Part shown: piece by piece, positions 36,644-44,758 of the stretch
Position numbering within the stretch: the stretch's first letter is position 1
Layout: every line of letters starts with the position of its first letter
Source of the DNA: an uncultured Myxococcales bacterium
GTDB taxonomy: Bacteria; Myxococcota_A; UBA9042; DTJE01
Length of the DNA: 50,631 nucleotides
Assembly (NCBI GenBank): GCA_903857665.1
Contig: CAIOFV010000003.1
Location: 1 to 50,631, forward strand
Direction of reading: 5' to 3'
The notes under the pieces: generated by a model
The model's database searches: none
Told to the model about the DNA's origin: nothing
What the model saw: the letters and a program-made list of their open reading frames with translations, nothing else
Program-made: the position numbers and the translations under genes

Positions 36644-37552
36644 CTATCGCCTTCGCACTCCACGGATCGCCAGGTCCGCCGTCAGGTTCACCACGAAACT
36701 GATCGCGAACAGCAGCGCCCCCAGTACGAACAGCACGCAGTAGTGGTCGCTGCCGCGTGCCGCCTCCCCGAGTTCCGCCGCCACGGTCGCCGTCATCGTC
36801 CGGACCGAATCGAACACGCTCGTCGGCAGGTTCACGGCGTGCCCCGTCGCCATCAGCACGGCCATCGTCTCGCCGACCGCACGGCCGACCCCCAGCAGCA
36901 CCGCCGCCAGCAGCCCGTTGCGCGCCGCGGGAACGAGCACGCGCCAGGTCACCTGCCACCGGGTCGCGCCCATGGCCTCGGCCGCCTCGCGGTAGCTGTC
37001 CGGCACCGCCTTCAGGGCGTCCTCCCCGATGGACACGATGATCGGCACGCCCATCAGCGCCAGCAGCAGCGCCCCGTTCAGCACGTTCAGGCCGACCGGC
37101 ACGTCGAACAGGTCGATGATGAGGGGGTTCAGCACGACCAGGCCGATGAATCCCCACACCACCGACGGGATCGCGGCCAGCAGCTCGATGACGACCTTCA
37201 ACGCCTCCTTCTGGCGCCCGTGGCTGAACTCCGAAACGTAGACGGCCGCGCCGAGGCCCAGGGGCACCGCGATGAGCATGGCGAGCCCCGTGACGCTCAC
37301 CGTGCCGGCGATCAGGGCCAGGGCCCCGTACCGCTTGTTGGACATCGAGTCGGGGTACCACTGCGTGCTTCCGAAGAACTCGCCCAGGTTCAGGTCTCCC
37401 ACCAGGAACGGCCAGCCCTCGCGGATGACGAAGAAGAAGATGCCGAACACGAACACCACGGCGCTGATGCCGCAGGCGCGGATCAGCATCTCGATCGCGA
37501 ATTCCCCCCAGCGCGAAAGTCGGGATCGCTGCGGTCGTCGCTTCGTGGTCAT
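36644..37552 (-). CDS. pstC: Phosphate ABC transporter permease PstC (cluster 1)
   Basis: A 302-residue inner-membrane permease. It has a cytoplasmic N-terminus rich in Arg, about six helices, and the EAA loop EDALKAVPDSYREAAEAMGATRWQVTWRVLVP. The AVGETMAVLMATGHA motif is characteristic of PstC. It follows pstS by 22 bp and precedes pstA by 2 bp. Confidence 0.92.
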   Translation of the reverse strand: MTTKRRPQRSRLSRWGEFAIEMLIRACGISAVVFVFGIFFFVIREGWPFLVGDLNLGEFFGSTQWYPDSMSNKRYGALALIAGTVSVTGLAMLIAVPLGLGAAVYVSEFSHGRQKEALKVVIELLAAIPSVVWGFIGLVVLNPLIIDLFDVPVGLNVLNGALLLALMGVPIIVSIGEDALKAVPDSYREAAEAMGATRWQVTWRVLVPAARNGLLAAVLLGVGRAVGETMAVLMATGHAVNLPTSVFDSVRTMTATVAAELGEAARGSDHYCVLFVLGALLFAISFVVNLTADLAIRGVRRR

Positions 37553-37574
37553 GCGCGGGTTCCCTCGGGCGAGG

Positions 37575-38459
37575 TCATGGAGCCCTGGAGCGCTTGTCTG
37601 CCGGCAGCGGGGCGTATCCGAGCTTCTCGACGATCGCCTGCGCGGCGTCCGACTTCACCCAGGCCAGGTACTTCGCCACGTCACCGGCCGGCTCGCCCAG
37701 CGTGTACATGTACAGCCCGCGCGAGATCGGGTACTTGCCCGTGATCGCCCCTTCCACGGACGGCTCGGAGCAGGGCACCCCGTCGGCCTTCGAGACGCAG
37801 GCGAACCGGATGCCGGGCGTCTTGTAGCCCATGCCGCTGTACCCGATGGCGCAGGGCGTGCGCTCGACCAGGTCGACCACGTCCTTGGACCCCTGCATGT
37901 CCCTGGAGCCCATCTTGAAGTCCTGTCCGTCGCCCAGCACCCATTCGCGGAAGTAGGCGTACGTGCCGGAGTTGTTCTGGCGGCTGACCCGGACGATCTC
38001 CTGGCCCGCGCAGCCGGGGACCTCGACGCCGAGGTCCGTCCACTTCGTGCAGGTGCCCTTCTCGCCATAGATGCAGCCCAGCTGCTGCTTCGACAGCGAC
38101 TGGATCGGGTTGTCCTTGTGCAGGTAAACCGCCAGCCCGTCGTAGGCGACGAGGTGCTCGACCGGGTCCTTTCCGGAATTCTTCTTCGCGGCCTCCCGTT
38201 CCTCGGTCTTCAATTCGCGGCTGGCGTTGGCGATGTCCACCGTGCCGTTGATCAGCGCGGCGATGCCGGTGCCGGTGCCGCCGCCCGTCACGGCGATCGC
38301 GACGGTCGGGGCGACCTTCCGGTATTCCTCGGCCCACGCCTGGGCCAGGTTCACCAGCGTGTCGGATCCCTTGTTCTGGATCATCTTCTGGCTCTGCTCG
38401 CTCCTGGAGCAGGCGCCTGCCACCACGCACAGACCGATCAGCAACGCGGATTTCTTCAC
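37575..38459 (-). CDS. pstS: PstS-family phosphate-binding lipoprotein (cluster 1)
   Basis: A 294-residue solute-binding lipoprotein (VVAGAC lipobox). NKGSDTLVNLAQAWAEEY, GGGTGTGIAALINGTVDIANASRELK and VSRQNNSGTYAYFREWVLG hold phosphate-binding Ser and Thr residues, and ISRGLYMYT is the family C-terminal mark. It starts at a GTG overlapping the PhoU-fusion stop (GTGA), after GGAGGGTGG. It is of the shorter, PBP-like PstS branch and clearly different from the pstS of cluster 2. Confidence 0.9.
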   Translation of the reverse strand: MKKSALLIGLCVVAGACSRSEQSQKMIQNKGSDTLVNLAQAWAEEYRKVAPTVAIAVTGGGTGTGIAALINGTVDIANASRELKTEEREAAKKNSGKDPVEHLVAYDGLAVYLHKDNPIQSLSKQQLGCIYGEKGTCTKWTDLGVEVPGCAGQEIVRVSRQNNSGTYAYFREWVLGDGQDFKMGSRDMQGSKDVVDLVERTPCAIGYSGMGYKTPGIRFACVSKADGVPCSEPSVEGAITGKYPISRGLYMYTLGEPAGDVAKYLAWVKSDAAQAIVEKLGYAPLPADKRSRAP

Positions 38460-39571
38460 TCGCCACCCTCCTGTTCGAACGCCCCCACCAGGGCCTCCGT
38501 CAACTCCCGGATTCGCTGGCTGAGGTCCTCGAAGGCATCGCGATATGCCTGTTCGATCTCCTCGTCCCCGCCGGTCACGGTGGACGGATCCCGCAACTCC
38601 CAGTTCAGCTGCACGACCTGGAACGGCACCTGCGGTACGGCTTCCTCGGCGCCATGGGAAAGGGTCACGACGATGTTGAAGTCCTCGATCGGGCCCACGG
38701 TCGCCAGGCCCTTCGCCTGGTGCCGCGAGATGTCGATCCCCTGCTTCGCCAGGAACGCGACCGACCGCGGATCGACGCTGGTCGGGTCGGTGCCGGCCGA
38801 GCGGAACAGGAAGTGCTGCGGGGCGATGAAGCGCGCGATCCCTTCCGCCATCTGGCTGCGACACGCGTTGTTTTCGCAAAGGAACAGCACCCGCATGTCC
38901 GATCGGGGCAGGTGGCGCAGCACCTGGCCACGGGCCACGTACACGGCCTCCTCGGCGATGTTGCAGGCCCGGTCCGCGACGCGTTCCAGCCGGTTCACCA
39001 GGCCCAGCAAGCCGAACCGGACCTCCAGGTCCCTCGGGCCGTGATCGGGCTGCGCCAGTTCGTGGAACAGCGTGGCGTTCATCCGGTCCACGTCGCGATC
39101 CAGTTCCAGGGTCCGCAGGGCCTCCTCGGGATTCCGGTCGAGGAAGGCTCCGACCGCGCAGGACAGCATCTCGAACGCGGCCTCGGACATCCGCACGATC
39201 GGCTCGCGGTACTCGATGTCGCCGCAGGACGAGATGGCCACGGCGCGCCGGGCGATCGACTCGGCGTAGTCCCCGATCCGTTCCAGTTCCGAGTTCACCT
39301 TCGCGCACGCCACGGCGAACCGGAGCTGCTCCGACACCGGCATGTGGCGCACCAGGAACTCCTGGCAGAGGCGGTCGATGTGGGATTCCATCACGTCGAT
39401 CGAGTGGTCGCGCAGGACGACCATGTAGGCCAGGCTGCGGTTGTTGCCGGCGAACGCGGTGACCGCGTCCTTCAACTGGGCCAGGACCATGTCCGCCATC
39501 TTGCGCAGGCGGGAACGAAGGCCCTCGATGTCCCGCTCGACGCGCTCTTCCAGGTGGATCGGCTGGTCCAT
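38456..39571 (-). CDS. PhoU fused to an ArsC/LMW-phosphatase domain, intact Cys-X5-Arg loop
   Basis: A 371-residue fusion. Residues 1-220 are PhoU: two three-helix bundles with ELERIGDYAESIARRA and RLERVADRACNIAEEA, the two E/D-xxx-D metal motifs. From about residue 226 a thioredoxin-coupled ArsC/LMW-PTP fold follows: VLFLCENNACRSQMAEG with C232 and R238 (Cys-X5-Arg P-loop), and LRDPST, the general-acid Asp-Pro. The resolving Cys pair of arsenate reductase (TLC...C-P) is replaced (TLSHGAEEAVP), so a normal disulfide-relay arsenate reductase is unlikely. It heads the Pst operon of cluster 1 and is followed by pstS (4-bp overlap). A Pho-box-like repeat lies about 80 bp upstream. Confidence 0.9.
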   Translation of the reverse strand: MDQPIHLEERVERDIEGLRSRLRKMADMVLAQLKDAVTAFAGNNRSLAYMVVLRDHSIDVMESHIDRLCQEFLVRHMPVSEQLRFAVACAKVNSELERIGDYAESIARRAVAISSCGDIEYREPIVRMSEAAFEMLSCAVGAFLDRNPEEALRTLELDRDVDRMNATLFHELAQPDHGPRDLEVRFGLLGLVNRLERVADRACNIAEEAVYVARGQVLRHLPRSDMRVLFLCENNACRSQMAEGIARFIAPQHFLFRSAGTDPTSVDPRSVAFLAKQGIDISRHQAKGLATVGPIEDFNIVVTLSHGAEEAVPQVPFQVVQLNWELRDPSTVTGGDEEIEQAYRDAFEDLSQRIRELTEALVGAFEQEGGE

Positions 39572-39647
39572 CGGTGCAATCCCCCCCGTGGGTCCCGGGT
39601 TCCTTTCGTACGCGGGGTCATGGTAGGTCCGCCCCCTGTGACTGACT

Positions 39648-39676
39648 GCAAACGTACGGCAACAGGTTCATGACAG
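39648..39676 (-). promoter_or_regulatory. Pho box before the cluster 1 operon
   Basis: On the minus strand CTGTCATGAACCTGTTGC is followed by CGTACGTTTGC. The units CTGTCAT, CTGTTGC and CGTTTGC repeat every 11 bp. The first matches the E. coli half-site exactly. It is 77-105 bp upstream of the phoU-fusion start. Confidence 0.7.
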
Positions 39677-39694
39677 CGGGCGCGACACGAGGCT

Positions 39695-41491
39695 TCAGTC
39701 CGCCCACTCGGGGAAGGCGTCCAGCACCGCCAGGATGTTGTGGATGCGGTCGGTCATGGCATCCTCCTGCCAGCCGCCACAACCCGCCTCGAAGGCCTGG
39801 TCGTCGGTGCAGCCGTCCACGGCGATCGTCTGGATCAGCAGCGCGATCGCGGTGCGGGCCCGGGCGCGGCGGTCCGCGTCGCCGGTGGCGGCAGCCCAGC
39901 GGGCCGCGGCGGACGCGTACGTCGAAAGAACCCCGCCATAGGGCCTCCGATCGATGTCCTGCTCGATGCACACGGGGAAGCCCTGCCAAGTATCGATGAA
40001 GTTCCGGTCCACGAAGTCGAGGAGCATGCCGGCGTGCTCGCGCCACTGCGGGTCGAGCGCCTCGCGGCGATCCAGCAGGTAGCTGGCGGTGGCCAGCGGC
40101 GCCCAGGCCGTCCGGTTCGCGGACAGGAACTGGTCCTCGAAGAACTCCCCCCACAGGCTGCCGTCGCCGGCCGCGTTCGGGATCTGGACGTCGCGGATCC
40201 AGGCCCAGAGCCGGTCGCGGGCGGCCTGAAGTTCGGTGTGGCCCGCCGCGATCAGCACGTCGAACAGGCGCAGGTTGTACGACATGTTCCCCGACACCGG
40301 TTCCGTTTCGACCGTGCCGTCGCGCCAGTCCAGCCGGAACGCCCAGGGCGAGGTCGTGCCTTCGCCGTCGGTCATGTTGGCAGCCAGCACCGTCGCGTTG
40401 TGCAGCGCAGCCTGGGCGTACCGCGGCTCGCCGGTCGCCTCCGACAGGCGGACCAGGGCAACGCCGGCGATGCCGATCTTGTCCGGCTCGATCTGGTAGG
40501 GGCCGTCGGCGCGGATGCCGCAGTCCGGCGCCTGGGGGAACGCCATCGGCTTGCCAGTGGACCGGAAGACGCCCGGCCACAGGCCCTCGTCCGGGGTCAC
40601 CGCCTCGTCCACGAGGTAGTCGCCGAAGCGCTTCGCCGCCGCGACCCACCGAGGGTCGGCATGCCCGGTGAAGGCGTCGTAGGCCAGGTACGACAGGATG
40701 GCGGTCCCGTCCTGCATCGCGGGAATGACCTCCATGCCCCTGGACGCGTCGCAGTCACCACCATAGTGGGTCGCGCTGGCCATCAGCGGGTAGCCGCCGA
40801 CGTCCGCGCACTTCGTCGCGTACCACTCCATCTGGGTCGCCAGGGCCTTCCGCCACGTCGTCCAGGTGACGACGTTGCCGCGGCCCTCGACCGGGGTCGG
40901 CTGGTTGGACAGCGCGACGACGGCGGGGGCGCTTGCGATGCAGGCCCCGGCCCTGCCCGCGCTGTCGCCGATCGCGTGCATCGGCGTGCACGTCGCGCCC
41001 GGGCATCCGGCGTCGTCGCAGCAGAACCGCGCACACGCGCCGTGGCCGGTCAGGGTTCCGACACAGGTCAATCCCTTCCCGCAAAAGGGTCCGGCCAGGC
41101 CGTCGCAGGCAGCGCCCTCGGTGGCCGCGTCGCCCGCCGGCGCGCACCGCCAGGCCCCGTCGCCGGCCAGGTCGCAGGTGTCCCCGGCCCGGCAGCCCGA
41201 GCCGTCGAGCGGGTTGCAGAACTGCGGTCGTGCGACCCCGCAGGAGGTCGGCAACGCCACGGACGGCGCAGAGGAGTCGCCGGGGTCCGGCGCCGCTTCC
41301 GGGGTGGCATCCGTGGCAGCATCCGGAGCAGCATCGGCCTCGGTGTCCGGCGGGATCGCATCGACCGGAAGATCCGTGCCGAGGGTGTCCGTCGATGCCT
41401 CGACGTCCCCCGAAGCGCCGTTGCGGCTTCCGCACGCCTGCACGGCCAGGGCCATCGCAAGAACCAGTGACGCGAGGAGGTGGTTGCTCAT
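39695..41491 (-). CDS. Lipoprotein with six-hairpin glycosidase-like domain
   Basis: A 598-residue lipoprotein (VQAC lipobox) with an Asp/Ala/Pro linker (residues 25-75) and a Cys-rich segment (residues 80-190, about 16 Cys in patterns such as CGKGLTC and CARFCCDDAGCPG). The helical C-terminal part (residues 200-598) has an (alpha/alpha)6 pattern: GTAILSYLAYDAF, KIGIAGVALVRLSEATGEPRYAQAAL, GNMSYNLRLFDVLI, LATASYLLDRREAL. The fold suggests a polysaccharide-active hydrolase or epimerase, but catalytic residues cannot be assigned. A Pho-box-like site lies 40 bp upstream. Confidence 0.7.
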   Translation of the reverse strand: MSNHLLASLVLAMALAVQACGSRNGASGDVEASTDTLGTDLPVDAIPPDTEADAAPDAATDATPEAAPDPGDSSAPSVALPTSCGVARPQFCNPLDGSGCRAGDTCDLAGDGAWRCAPAGDAATEGAACDGLAGPFCGKGLTCVGTLTGHGACARFCCDDAGCPGATCTPMHAIGDSAGRAGACIASAPAVVALSNQPTPVEGRGNVVTWTTWRKALATQMEWYATKCADVGGYPLMASATHYGGDCDASRGMEVIPAMQDGTAILSYLAYDAFTGHADPRWVAAAKRFGDYLVDEAVTPDEGLWPGVFRSTGKPMAFPQAPDCGIRADGPYQIEPDKIGIAGVALVRLSEATGEPRYAQAALHNATVLAANMTDGEGTTSPWAFRLDWRDGTVETEPVSGNMSYNLRLFDVLIAAGHTELQAARDRLWAWIRDVQIPNAAGDGSLWGEFFEDQFLSANRTAWAPLATASYLLDRREALDPQWREHAGMLLDFVDRNFIDTWQGFPVCIEQDIDRRPYGGVLSTYASAAARWAAATGDADRRARARTAIALLIQTIAVDGCTDDQAFEAGCGGWQEDAMTDRIHNILAVLDAFPEWAD

Positions 41492-41530
41492 GGGCTACGA
41501 ATCTACTCCTGCAATCTGACAACCCTCCAA

Positions 41531-41556
41531 GGATTCGGCAGCAACTTCGTGACGAG
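41531..41556 (-). promoter_or_regulatory. Pho-box-like site before the glycosidase-like lipoprotein gene
   Basis: The minus strand reads CTCGTCACGAA then GTTGCTGCCGA, an 11-bp-phased pair close to CTTGTCACGAA/GAAGTTGCCGT before the beta-propeller phosphoesterase. A TGTCAGATTG element lies closer to the gene. Confidence 0.5.
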
Positions 41557-41634
41557 CGACGAAGCAATGACCGTGGAGCGGCGCCCCAAGTTCGACTACC
41601 ATCAGAACCGCGCATTTCTCCCGGAGTGAAGGTC

Positions 41635-43134
41635 ATGGAGCGCATCTCCCGGCGCGGGTTCCTGGGACTGGCCGCGACCACGGCGGGTGCGGCGGTGGCA
41701 CGCGGGTGCGTCGGGAACGCCGACGCCTCCCCGGCGGCAGGGGACCTCCCCGTGCTGGCCGAGACGGACGTGCTGGTCGTGGGAGGCGGGCCGGCGGGCC
41801 TGGCGGCGGCCATCTCGGCCTCGCGGGCCGGCGCCCGGACCCTGCTGGTCGAGCGGTACGGCTTCTACGGCGGCAACATCACCCAGGCGATCATGGGATC
41901 CATCACCTGGTACCGCTACCTGCAGACCGTGGACGCAGGCGGCGTCTGCGCCGAGATCGAAGCGAAGGCCAAGGCCATGGGCGGCAGCATCAACCTGCTG
42001 GAGGCCGTCAACGACCCGGACTACCGGGCGCTGCTGGTGGCCCTGGCCGAGGCCAACGGGCTGGCGAAGGACGGCAAGCCGACCTACGAGATCCTGCGGA
42101 CCGAGCTGTTCAAGGTGGTGGCCGACGCGCTGGTGCTGGACGCCGGCGTGAGGCCCCTGCTGCACTGTCCGGTGGTGGACGCCCTGATGGACGGCGACGT
42201 CATCACCGGCGTCGTGACCGAAAGCAAGTCGGGCCGACAGGTCATCCGGGCAAAGCGGGTCATCGACGCCTCCGGCGACGCGGACGTGGCCGCCGCCTGC
42301 GGCGCCCCCTACACGAAGGCGGCGCGGGACCAGTTGATGGAGGTCACCACCAACTTCTCGGTGGGCAACGTCGACCTGGTGACCTTCATGCAGTACGTCG
42401 CCAACCAGAACCGCACGATGGCCGACTGGGTCAGCCAGGACTGCGGCAAGGAAAAGGACGGCTTCAGCACGCACGTCTTCCAGCCGTTCATCGACGCTGC
42501 GGCCGCGGGGGAGATCCCGTCGGACGTGGTGATCCGGGCCTACCCGGGCGCCTTCACGGCATCGGGAAACGTCCTGTCGCTGAACGCGATCCACCAGTGG
42601 GGAGTGGACCCGACCGACGTGTGGGACCTGACCGCGGCCGAGATGGAGGGCCGCCGGCGCGTGCCGATGGCGATGGACGTCCTGCGGAAGCGGGTACCCG
42701 GCTTCGAGAACGCGGAACTGCTGCTGATCGGCGCGTCCCTGGGCTGCCGCGAATCCCGCCAGATCGTGGGCGGCTACCGGCTGACCGAGCAGGACGTGAA
42801 GAACCAGGCGCGCTTCGATGACAGCATCGGGATCTTCCCGGAGTTCCTGGATGCCTACGGCATCCTGTGCCTGCCTACCACCGGCCGGTACTTCCAGGTG
42901 CCCTATCGCATCGTCGTCCCCCAGCAGGTCCAGAACCTGCTGGTAGCGGGGCGCTGCGTCGCCGGCGACAGGGTCTCCCACGCCTCGACCCGGCAGATGG
43001 CGTGCTGCATGGTGACGGGCCAGGGCGCGGGCGTGGCGGCGGCCCTGTCCTTGCGGGACGGGCGGACGTGCCGCGAGGTGGACGTGTCGAAGGTGCAGGC
43101 CGAACTGGCGCGGCAGGGCGTTCGGCTGGCGTAG
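41635..43134 (+). CDS. Tat-exported FAD-dependent oxidoreductase
   Basis: A 499-residue protein with a twin-arginine signal (SRRGFLGLAATTAG) and, after about residue 40, the FAD motif DVLVVGGGPAGLAAA followed by VERYGFYGGNITQA. DASGDADVAAACGAP and the C-terminal VAGRCVAGDRVSH with GQGAGVAAAL are typical of the FAD_oxidored (PF12831-like) family. The substrate is unknown; related enzymes oxidise sugars or organic acids. GGAG lies eight bases before the ATG. It is divergent from the glycosidase-like lipoprotein gene, so the pair may process the same carbohydrate. Confidence 0.8.
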   Translation: MERISRRGFLGLAATTAGAAVARGCVGNADASPAAGDLPVLAETDVLVVGGGPAGLAAAISASRAGARTLLVERYGFYGGNITQAIMGSITWYRYLQTVDAGGVCAEIEAKAKAMGGSINLLEAVNDPDYRALLVALAEANGLAKDGKPTYEILRTELFKVVADALVLDAGVRPLLHCPVVDALMDGDVITGVVTESKSGRQVIRAKRVIDASGDADVAAACGAPYTKAARDQLMEVTTNFSVGNVDLVTFMQYVANQNRTMADWVSQDCGKEKDGFSTHVFQPFIDAAAAGEIPSDVVIRAYPGAFTASGNVLSLNAIHQWGVDPTDVWDLTAAEMEGRRRVPMAMDVLRKRVPGFENAELLLIGASLGCRESRQIVGGYRLTEQDVKNQARFDDSIGIFPEFLDAYGILCLPTTGRYFQVPYRIVVPQQVQNLLVAGRCVAGDRVSHASTRQMACCMVTGQGAGVAAALSLRDGRTCREVDVSKVQAELARQGVRLA

Positions 43135-43205
43135 GACGGCTCGGGATGGGGGGCCGTGACGACTTCCAGAACGGCTACCAGCCTTCCGGCCAGTGACGAG
43201 GTCTC

Positions 43206-44039
43206 GTGAAGGGAATGGAGACGGCAGTGGAAAGGTCGAAATCCCCGGGCACGCCGCTGATGACGGCCCTGGCAATCCTCGCCTTCGTGAGTTGCAGCGG
43301 CGGCCACCTCGCCGGGGCCGACGCGGGAAGGGACGACGCCACCGGGATGGACGTCCCGGGCGATGTCGATGTCGCCGGGTGCCAGGCGGCGGGCGAGCCC
43401 GGCGCGACCTCGCCGTGCCTGACGCCGGCGCAGGCGTCCGCGTACTACATCGACCAGAGCCTTCGGTACTTCGACACGCTGGACGTCAACGCGGACCCGA
43501 ACAGCGTGCCGACATACTCGACGCTGGTCGCGCGATGGGAATAGCCACCGTGGTTGTTGCTCACCGGGTACCAGCGCGACACGATGACCTCGATCGGTGG
43601 GCTGCTGAAGCAGTTCGATCCGTCGACCGTCCCCACACGGGACTGTCGAGCGTTCGCGACCCAGCCCTTCGGCCGGTGCCACGTCGTGTTCGCCTATGGC
43701 GGCGGAGCGTGCCCCATCTACGAGGAATTCACGTTCAACGACCAGGGCGAGATGACCTTCATCGAGGCGTGGTCGGACCTTCCCGGGCTGCTGCCGACCT
43801 CCGCCACCGCCGACCGCTGGGCCGAAGATCCCGGCGTGCACCGCCTGTCCACGAAGATTCCGGGGCTCGGCAACGCGACCGGGCAGATCGATCTCGCGGC
43901 CGACTGGATGACGCAGGCTGCAGCCCGGGACCCCGAGATCGCCGACTTCGTGGCCCGTGCGAACGACTTCTGGCAGACATGGTACGACGCGTACCAGGCC
44001 GCCGGAAGCGATCTGTTCAAGCGCGGATGCGGGTGGTAG
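43206..44039 (+). pseudogene. Lipoprotein gene interrupted by an in-frame amber codon
   Basis: Two open stretches, 43206-43544 and 43545-44039, lie in the same frame and are separated only by TAG at 43542-43544. The first has a signal peptide with an FVSC lipobox, a short DVPGDVDV linker and the start of an exported domain (AYYIDQSLRYFDTLDVNADPN). The second continues it (LLLTGYQRDTMTSIGGLL, then IYEEFTFNDQGEMTFIEAW) and ends with FKRGCGW. A TGG-to-TAG change (GAA-TAG-CCA-CCG-TGG) would restore one protein of about 277 residues, probably a SnoaL/NTF2-like fold. The start (GTG 43206 or ATG 43215) is unsure. Readthrough is possible but less likely than a nonsense mutation. Confidence 0.7.
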
Positions 44040-44040
44040 T

Positions 44041-44742
44041 TCAGGCGTCCCGCTGACCCTCGGCGAACCTGTACCCGACGCCCCGCACCGTTTCGACGAA
44101 CCTTCCCATCGTTCCCAGTTTGTCGCGCAGGCGCTTGGTCATCGTGTCCACGGTGCGCGTCTCGATGTCGGCCTGCATGCCCCAGACCCGCTCCAGCAGC
44201 ACCTCGCGGGTCAGCACGCGGCCCCGGTTCACCACCAGCGCGACCAGCAGCCGGAACTCCAGCGCGGTCAGTTCCACCTCGCGCCCGTCCAGGAACACGC
44301 GGTGCGCGGGGCCGTCGATGAACAGCGGTCCCGAGGTGTACGACGGCTCGTCGCCGGTCGGCGCCAACCCGCTGCCCCGCCGCAGCACCGCGTTGATCCG
44401 CAGCACCATCTCGCGCATCGAGAACGGCTTCACGACATAGTCGTCCACGCCCAGTTCGAACCCGACGATCCGATCGATCTCCTCGCCGCGGGCCGTGGCC
44501 ATGATGATCGGGATCGACCGCGTGGACGCGTCGGCCTTCAGGCGCCGCACCACCTCGGTGCCCTGCACGTCCGGGAGCATCAGGTCCAGCAGGATCAGGT
44601 CCGGATGGCGTGCGTGCGCGGCCTCGATCCCGGCCTCGCCGTTCTTCGCGACGATCGTCGCGAAACCCGCGCGCGTCAGGTTCAGCGCGACGATCGCAGA
44701 AAAGTCGGCCTCGTCCTCGACGATCAGGACTGTCAGCGCCAT
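44041..44742 (-). CDS. phoB: OmpR-family response regulator, PhoB-like (cluster 2)
   Basis: A 233-residue regulator with a receiver (VEDE, phosphorylated Asp in LILLDLMLPD, TARGEE, KPF) and winged-helix DNA-binding domain (VWGMQADIETRTVDTMTKRLRDKL, VRGVGYRF). GGAGGCGAGA precedes the ATG. It is 16 bp after the PhoU-fusion gene and last in the cluster 2 operon. The regulator at 33320 is a close paralog, sharing long identical runs in the DNA-recognition helix, so both probably read the same sites. No sensor kinase adjoins it. Confidence 0.87.
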   Translation of the reverse strand: MALTVLIVEDEADFSAIVALNLTRAGFATIVAKNGEAGIEAAHARHPDLILLDLMLPDVQGTEVVRRLKADASTRSIPIIMATARGEEIDRIVGFELGVDDYVVKPFSMREMVLRINAVLRRGSGLAPTGDEPSYTSGPLFIDGPAHRVFLDGREVELTALEFRLLVALVVNRGRVLTREVLLERVWGMQADIETRTVDTMTKRLRDKLGTMGRFVETVRGVGYRFAEGQRDA

Positions 44743-44758
44743 TCTCGCCTCCGCTGGT

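Noticed and set aside
38456..39571. The ArsC domain as part of an arsenic-resistance operon
   Set aside because: There is no arsR, arsB or acr3 gene nearby, the resolving Cys pair is missing, and the domain is fused to PhoU in a pst operon.
43545..44039. The second half of the broken lipoprotein gene as an independent gene starting at TTG 43554
   Set aside because: It is in the same frame as the first half, has no ribosome site, and begins mid-domain without its own signal peptide.
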